Shown in pieces: positions 35,593-40,384 of a DNA stretch of 40,384 nucleotides. The first letter of the stretch is position 1, and each line of letters opens with the position of its first letter. Both the position numbers and the translations under genes were made by a program. Under the pieces are notes generated by a model that did no database searches, was not told where the DNA came from, and saw nothing but the letters and a program-made list of their open reading frames with translations. The DNA comes from Succinatimonas hippei YIT 12066 (GTDB lineage: Bacteria; Pseudomonadota; Gammaproteobacteria; Enterobacterales; Succinivibrionaceae), in assembly GCF_000188195.1 (NCBI RefSeq), contig NZ_GL830971.1:1-40384 (forward strand), written 5' to 3'.

Positions 35593-37860
35593 TTATCCGC
35601 GACAAATACAATCAACGCCAAGTTTGCTTAGTCTTTCTATTGTAACACCTTCACCGTCATGACGACCGCATTTAGGGCATACGTCGTTAATAACACCGAC
35701 ATAACCGCAAACCGGGCAGCGATCTACAGGATGATTTACCGATCCGTAGCTGATGCCGCATTCTTTCATATATAAAATAACTTTTTCAAAAGCATCGACA
35801 TTGCGAGTCAAATCTCCGTCCATTTCCACATAAGAAATAGCACCGGCATTGCACAGCTCATGGAACGGAGCCTCAAGTCTTATCTTATCTGCTGCGCTTA
35901 TATTGTAATAAACAGGAATATGGAAGCTGTTGGTGTAATACTCCCTGTCGGTTATACCTTTAATAGATCCGTAAATTTGACGGTCAATCTTAACGAATCT
36001 TCCGGATAATCCTTCGGCTGGGGTTGAGAACAGCGAGAAATTAAGTCCGGTCTTAACCATTTGCTCATCGGTCAAGGCACGCATGTGCTTAATAATCTCA
36101 TAACCTAACTTATAAGATTCTTCACTTTCACCATGATGTTTACCGGTTAAAGCGACAAGGGTTTCTGCAAGACCGATAAAGCCAACTGAAAGAGAGCCGT
36201 GCTTAATAACATCCTCAATCTTGTCATCCATGTTAAGGCGCTCTGAATCAATCCACACGCCTTGTCCCATGAGGAAAGGATAGTTATAAACGTGCTTATT
36301 GGCAATAATCTCAAAACGATCTAAAAGCTGATTAAAAATAAGGTGAACGACAGAATCCAATGATTCATAGAACTTGCTTATAGAACCATGAGCTTCGATA
36401 CCTAAACGCGGCAAGTTAACTGTGGTAAAAGATAAATTACCGCGACCAGGAATAATTTCTCTGGTTTTATCATAGTAATTTCCGAAAACTCTGGTACGGC
36501 ATCCCATAACAGCCAGCTCGGTTTCAGGATGTCCGGGCTTATAGTACTGCAAATTAAAAGGAGCATCCAAAAATGAAAAGTTCGGGAACAGACGTTTTGC
36601 TGAAACTTTGCAGGCAAGACGGAACAAATCATAATTAGGATCGCCTTCTTTAGTATTGATACCGTCTTTTACCTTGAAAATTTGAACCGGGAAAATAGGA
36701 GTTTCACCTCCGCCCAAACCGGCATCAGTGGCAAGCAGCACGTTTTTCATAATCATACGCTGCTCAGGAGTAGTTCCTGTTCCGTAATTAATTGATGAAA
36801 AAGGAACTTGTGCTCCGGCACGGCTTTGCATGGAATTTAAGTTATGAATAACGGCTTCCATAGCCTGATAAGTTTCACGCTCAGTAAGCTTATAAGCTTC
36901 AGTCATGATATAAGAACCGTCTTTTTGCAAAGCTTCATCGTCTTTGTAGAACGGTTTGATTATATCCATAACCTTTGCTTTGATTTTTACTGCCGCCTCA
37001 TCACTTAAAACAGTCTCAAACTCCTTGTAAACTTCACGACAAAAATCTTTAAGCAAAGACAAATCAATAGAGTCATCGCGCAAAGTTATCTGAATTACCT
37101 TGCACAAATGCTTAATATAAGAAGTAACTACATAAGGGGCCAAATCATACTCAAACATAGGAATAGATTGACCGCCGTGCATATCGTTCTGATTAGACTG
37201 AATGGCGATACAGCACAAAGCAGATGCTGACTGAATAGACTGCGGCTCACGTAAAAAACCGTGTCCGGTCGAAAAACCGCGTTTAAATAAACTCTTTAGA
37301 CTGATTTGGCAGCAATTAATAGTTAAAAGATAAAAATCCAAATCGTGAATATGGATAGAGCCGTTGCTGTGAGCCAATGCATGCTCTGGTTTTAAGACAT
37401 AACGCTTAACGAAATCTTTTGATCCCTCAGAACCAAAGCGCAGCATGAGGCCCATCGGTGCATTGGCATCAATATTGGCGTTCTCACGCTTTAAATCCAT
37501 ATCATCAGTGGATTTAGAGGTTAAATCACGATAAATTTGGGTAAGTTCGGCATTGTAGGTACGCACATTAGTACGCTGCTGACGATACAAAATAAAATTT
37601 TTAGCCTCATCAGCAAGATCGTGCTTAATTAAAATCCTTTCAATTAAGTCCTGAGTATGTTCAACAGTAGGAACCTTGGTAACTTCACTTTCAATAGCAT
37701 TTATAACTTCTTCGGTTAACTGAACGACAAGTTCCTCATCTTGAGGTGTTACATCATCGTCAGGATGAACTGAAACCAAGGCCTTTTTAATGGCATTTGC
37801 AATTTTCTGTTGGTTAAAAGAAACCTTACGTCCGTCTCTTTTAACAATAAATCTAATCAT
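35593..37860 (-). CDS. nrdD: Class III ribonucleotide reductase large chain lacking the glycyl-radical tail
   Basis: Oxygen-sensitive reductase making dNTPs from NTPs. The chosen ATG (37858-37860) has AAAGGCAAAG upstream and gives 755 residues; the longer in-frame extension to 37929 is rejected because the ATP-cone begins at IRFIVKRDGRKV. Order: ATP-cone (2-95), ten-strand barrel with NCCQISLKSL and QSNQNDMHGGQS, GCRTRVFGN, and a zinc ribbon CPVCG...CPKCG (about 715-735). The style is closer to Firmicute NrdD than to E. coli NrdD. The chain ends about 20 residues after the zinc ribbon with DCICRG and has no RVxGY motif; that motif is in the next small ORF. It may have been acquired by transfer. 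Confidence 0.95.
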   Translation of the reverse strand: MIRFIVKRDGRKVSFNQQKIANAIKKALVSVHPDDDVTPQDEELVVQLTEEVINAIESEVTKVPTVEHTQDLIERILIKHDLADEAKNFILYRQQRTNVRTYNAELTQIYRDLTSKSTDDMDLKRENANIDANAPMGLMLRFGSEGSKDFVKRYVLKPEHALAHSNGSIHIHDLDFYLLTINCCQISLKSLFKRGFSTGHGFLREPQSIQSASALCCIAIQSNQNDMHGGQSIPMFEYDLAPYVVTSYIKHLCKVIQITLRDDSIDLSLLKDFCREVYKEFETVLSDEAAVKIKAKVMDIIKPFYKDDEALQKDGSYIMTEAYKLTERETYQAMEAVIHNLNSMQSRAGAQVPFSSINYGTGTTPEQRMIMKNVLLATDAGLGGGETPIFPVQIFKVKDGINTKEGDPNYDLFRLACKVSAKRLFPNFSFLDAPFNLQYYKPGHPETELAVMGCRTRVFGNYYDKTREIIPGRGNLSFTTVNLPRLGIEAHGSISKFYESLDSVVHLIFNQLLDRFEIIANKHVYNYPFLMGQGVWIDSERLNMDDKIEDVIKHGSLSVGFIGLAETLVALTGKHHGESEESYKLGYEIIKHMRALTDEQMVKTGLNFSLFSTPAEGLSGRFVKIDRQIYGSIKGITDREYYTNSFHIPVYYNISAADKIRLEAPFHELCNAGAISYVEMDGDLTRNVDAFEKVILYMKECGISYGSVNHPVDRCPVCGYVGVINDVCPKCGRHDGEGVTIERLSKLGVDCICRG

Positions 37861-37938
37861 GGACTTTGCCTTTTTTGTATGTTCAAAGATAATCGCGGCA
37901 ATTTTACTAATGCAGCGCAGATATATCAATACAGCCTT

Positions 37939-37994
37939 AAATCAAAAACAATATTTTGATTTATATATAAAAAAAAATATATTTTATATATAAA
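37939..37994. promoter_or_regulatory. Palindrome cluster upstream of nrdD
   Basis: AAATCAAAA (37939-37947) and TTTTGATTT (37954-37962) are a perfect 9-bp inverted repeat; two copies of the self-complementary TTTATATATAAA follow (37960-37971 and 37983-37994), 23 bp centre to centre. It lies 80-135 bases before the nrdD start. The arrangement recalls paired boxes for a dimeric repressor such as NrdR, but the sequence is not a good NrdR or FNR consensus. Confidence 0.4.
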
Positions 37995-38326
37995 CGCATT
38001 ATTAAAAATCCCGCTCAACACGGTATGGATTAGGCTTTAAAGAGTTTTCTTTGGCATTAAATAAAGTTAAAAAATTTTATCAGAAGATAAATTTTATACT
38101 TTATAAAACAGAAAGCACAAAGCAATAAAAACTCAGATTTAATTAAATTAAAATGTTTATATTAGAATAATTTAAATATTAAACACCTATAATATTAACC
38201 ATATCAATATAATAATTATATATACAAAAAATAAACTCATCTCTACAAAAAAAAGATAATGAGTTTTAGCGGTTAAAATTGTTTATGCTCCTATTTAACG
38301 ATTTTTTTTTAAACAAATTTAAGCTC
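37995..38326. other. AT-rich divergent spacer between nrdD and earP
   Basis: Very AT-rich, no gene. An inverted repeat AAACTCAT (38233-38240) / ATGAGTTT (38259-38266) with an 18-base loop lies just before earP and may be a leader hairpin or terminator. Promoters are likely here but cannot be told apart in such AT-rich sequence. Confidence 0.4.
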
Positions 38327-39412
38327 ATGATTACAAAAATAGAAAATAGTTTTGATATTTTTTGTACAGTTCTTGATAACTACGGGGATGCGGGAGTGTG
38401 TCTTCGTTTGGCAAGAGATTTAAGTCTTAAGAATTTCAACGTTTTTCTATATTGTGACGACCTTAAAACTCTTAATACTATAAAAGATAAAAATGATGAG
38501 GAAAACCCGAATCTTCACATAAAAAAATGGGATAGCGCACTTGATGACTATAATCCAAGCAAATATGTTATCCAGGCTTTTTCCTGCCGTCTTTGTCAAA
38601 ACGCTATAGAAAAAATCAAAAAAAATAAAGTAAAAGTAGTCAATTTAGAATACTTAAGTGCTGAAAAATGGATTGAGGATTGTCATAAACGTCCGTCTTT
38701 TGGTGACGGCTTTACAAGCTATTTCTTTTTCCCGGGATTTACAAAAAAAACCGGAGGAATTATTACCGAAGAAAAATTTATAAAAAAATTAATTGAAAAT
38801 AAAAAATATAATCACAAAAACAATGAAATAAGAAAAGTAACATTATTTTCTTATGAAAATTCTCATATAAAAGACATATTATCTTTACTTGCAAAGTCCG
38901 CCAAAAAAAGTGAGATCACCGTTTTTGAAGGTAAAGCGCTAAACAATCTTAATCAGCAATTAAAAATTAATATACTTCCGGGACAACATTTTGACTTAAA
39001 TGAAAAAATATCTATAAAAGCAGTAAAAATGGTTTCACAAGATGAATATGACGATTATCTGCTGTCATCTGAGTTAAATCTGGTTCGTGGAGAAGATTCG
39101 ATTGTCCGTGCAATGTTAAGCGGAAAACCTTTTTTATGGCAAATATACGTTCAGGAAGACAATGCACACATTTTAAAGTTGATGTCTTTCTTTGACCGAC
39201 TTGAAGAAGTAGTTAAACCGTCTGAAACATTTTTAACTCTTAAAGATTTAATGCTTGCATATAACGATGCTCACGAAGTTCCTTTAATTGATTCATACGA
39301 TGAGTTTGAGCAAAACATCAATGAAATATTTAAACTTTGGTCTATACACTTACAAAATCTAGGCTCGCTTAGCGATAATCTTTGCGATTTTTTACTAAGT
39401 CTTAACTCATAA
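38327..39412 (+). CDS. earP: EF-P arginine 32 rhamnosyltransferase EarP
   Basis: Transfers rhamnose from dTDP-rhamnose to Arg32 of elongation factor P. From ATG 38327 the protein has 361 residues; longer in-frame starts (38285, or TTG 38279) are possible but family members begin about ten residues before the DIFC..DNYGD motif, which this start matches. The N-terminal DNYGDAGVCLRLARDL holds the catalytic aspartates; NLEYLSAEKW and FFPGFTKKTGG follow; the nucleotide-sugar site is RGEDSIVRAMLSGKPFLWQIY. It is adjacent to its substrate gene efp. No clear Shine-Dalgarno. Confidence 0.93.
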   Translation: MITKIENSFDIFCTVLDNYGDAGVCLRLARDLSLKNFNVFLYCDDLKTLNTIKDKNDEENPNLHIKKWDSALDDYNPSKYVIQAFSCRLCQNAIEKIKKNKVKVVNLEYLSAEKWIEDCHKRPSFGDGFTSYFFFPGFTKKTGGIITEEKFIKKLIENKKYNHKNNEIRKVTLFSYENSHIKDILSLLAKSAKKSEITVFEGKALNNLNQQLKINILPGQHFDLNEKISIKAVKMVSQDEYDDYLLSSELNLVRGEDSIVRAMLSGKPFLWQIYVQEDNAHILKLMSFFDRLEEVVKPSETFLTLKDLMLAYNDAHEVPLIDSYDEFEQNINEIFKLWSIHLQNLGSLSDNLCDFLLSLNS

Positions 39413-39524
39413 GCTGCGATTTTTACAGGCTTTACTATGCTAAAATAGCAAAGTTTAGGGCATGAATAGCCCGGTTAACCTAAAGAATATTTCTTAAATC
39501 AAGGTAAATTTTAAAGGTAAACTC

Positions 39525-40088
39525 ATGAAATTAGCTCAAGAAATCCGTGCCGGCAACGTTATCATGCTTAACGGCAACCCGATGGTAGTTCAAAAAACCG
39601 AGTACAACAAATCAGGCCGTAATGCAGCTGTTGTCAAAATGAAGTTAAAGAGCTTATTGTCTGATGCCGGTACTGAAACCGTATTCCGCGCTGATGATCG
39701 TCTTGAAGATGTCATCTTAGAGCACAAAGATTGCACCTATTCTTACTTCAATGATCCTCTTTATGTCTTTATGGACGAAGAGTTCAACCAGTATGACGTA
39801 GAGAAAGACAACTTAGGTGATGTTCTTAACTACTTAGTCGACGGTATGGAAGATGTTTGCCAGGTAACCTTCTACAACGGCAAAGCAATCAGTGTTGAAC
39901 TTCCTATCAGCATTGTTCGTGAAGTTGAGTATACCGAGCCTGCAGTTCGCGGCGACACTTCAGGCAAAGTAACCAAACCTGCACGTCTTGCCGGTACCGG
40001 TTTTGAAATTCAGGTTCCTGATTTCGTAAACATCGGCGATAAGATTGAAATCGACACTCGCACCAACGAGTTCAAAAAGCGCGTTTAA
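39525..40088 (+). CDS. efp: Elongation factor P (Arg32 type)
   Basis: Relieves ribosome stalling at polyproline stretches. It has 187 residues (E. coli 188). The loop at the tip of domain I reads NKSGRNAA with Arg32, the EarP-modified form, instead of the lysine used by EpmA/B organisms. The C-terminal domain ends with [25 protein letters not shown] precedes the ATG. The neighbouring earP upstream and Arg32 support each other. A strong terminator follows. Confidence 0.98.
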   Translation: MKLAQEIRAGNVIMLNGNPMVVQKTEYNKSGRNAAVVKMKLKSLLSDAGTETVFRADDRLEDVILEHKDCTYSYFNDPLYVFMDEEFNQYDVEKDNLGDVLNYLVDGMEDVCQVTFYNGKAISVELPISIVREVEYTEPAVRGDTSGKVTKPARLAGTGFEIQVPDFVNIGDKIEIDTRTNEFKKRV

Positions 40089-40104
40089 TTAAGCGATTTT
40101 TCCC

Positions 40105-40133
40105 AAAAAGCAGGATTTATTCCTGCTTTTTTT
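40105..40133 (+). terminator. Rho-independent terminator of efp
   Basis: AGCAGGA (40109-40115), loop TTTAT, TCCTGCT (40121-40127), then TTTTTTTA. Confidence 0.93.
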
Positions 40134-40384
40134 ATATCTGCAAAAAACAGATCTGTTGGAAAACCTGTTGAAAAGTATCAAAAATACTTTAATAAAAACT
40201 TTTGGTAAAATCACTATAAAAACTATACTGTTGAAAAACAGCCCATTTTTAACACAAAAATATAAGTGCTAAAACAATTTTTCCAAAGACTTAATCTTAA
40301 ATAAGATCTTAAAATAAAAGAAATTTTTTAAGATCCCACAAATTTTCGTTTACTAATAACAAAAATAATAAAGAAATATATAAA
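40134..40384. other. AT-rich right end, no gene
   Basis: No supported reading frame. TGGTAAAAT near 40203 resembles an extended -10 and may be a promoter for a gene beyond the window. Confidence 0.3.

Noticed and set aside
35409-35621. Reading the glycyl-radical ORF as 70 residues from 35621, or as a frameshifted end of nrdD
   Set aside because: The extra N-terminal residues do not resemble NrdD and include the Shine-Dalgarno of the ATG at 35565-35567; no single indel gives a natural NrdD sequence across the junction.

Overview
The window is a contiguous piece of an AT-rich gammaproteobacterial chromosome that includes the dnaA gene cluster. Gene order and protein sequence point to Gammaproteobacteria: a gyrB-recF-dnaN-dnaA block divergent from rpmH-rnpA-yidD-yidC-mnmE, glyQS beside gyrB, gmk-rpoZ-spoT, glnA/typA/glnLG/yihY as neighbours, and OmpA. 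An oxygen-sensitive class III ribonucleotide reductase, an EarP/EF-P(Arg32) pair and low GC would fit an anaerobic gut or rumen lineage such as Succinivibrionaceae. That placement is inference; no 16S gene is present.

Layout. 1-7.8 kb holds nitrogen control: yihY and glnA on the minus strand, typA (bipA) on the plus strand, then glnL-glnG (ntrB-ntrC). 7.8-14.1 kb is a plus-strand run: engB, gmk, rpoZ, spoT, a PldB-like hydrolase and a CobW-type GTPase. 14.1-15.6 kb has ompA and tRNA-Thr(UGU) on the minus strand. 15.6-19.1 kb has tusA, a possible tiny membrane protein, glyQ and glyS. 19.1-21.4 kb carries three perfect 16-bp parS palindromes around two divergent orphan genes. 21.4-27.6 kb is gyrB, recF, dnaN and dnaA on the minus strand. 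27.6-31.5 kb is rpmH (too short for most ORF callers), rnpA, yidD, yidC and mnmE on the plus strand. 31.5-37.9 kb is a minus-strand group nrdD - separate glycyl-radical ORF - nrdG - pqiA - pqiB - pqiC. 38.3-40.1 kb has earP and efp.

The points most worth a second look: (1) the class III ribonucleotide reductase is split, with the C-terminal glycyl-radical domain encoded by its own 52-codon gene with its own ribosome binding site; (2) NtrC keeps the phosphorylation site and DNA-binding helix-turn-helix but has lost the GAFTGA sigma54-contact loop, the Walker A lysine and the Walker B aspartate, and no sigma54 promoter is visible at glnA, so nitrogen control appears to have been rewired away from sigma54; (3) three origin-proximal parS sites bracket an orphan gene island, although parAB are not in the window; (4) pqiA has no usable ATG/GTG/TTG before its conserved zinc-binding N terminus and probably starts at AUU or AUA overlapping the nrdG stop. 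No CRISPR array, insertion sequence, phage or defence system was seen, and no DnaA-box cluster marking oriC was recognised.
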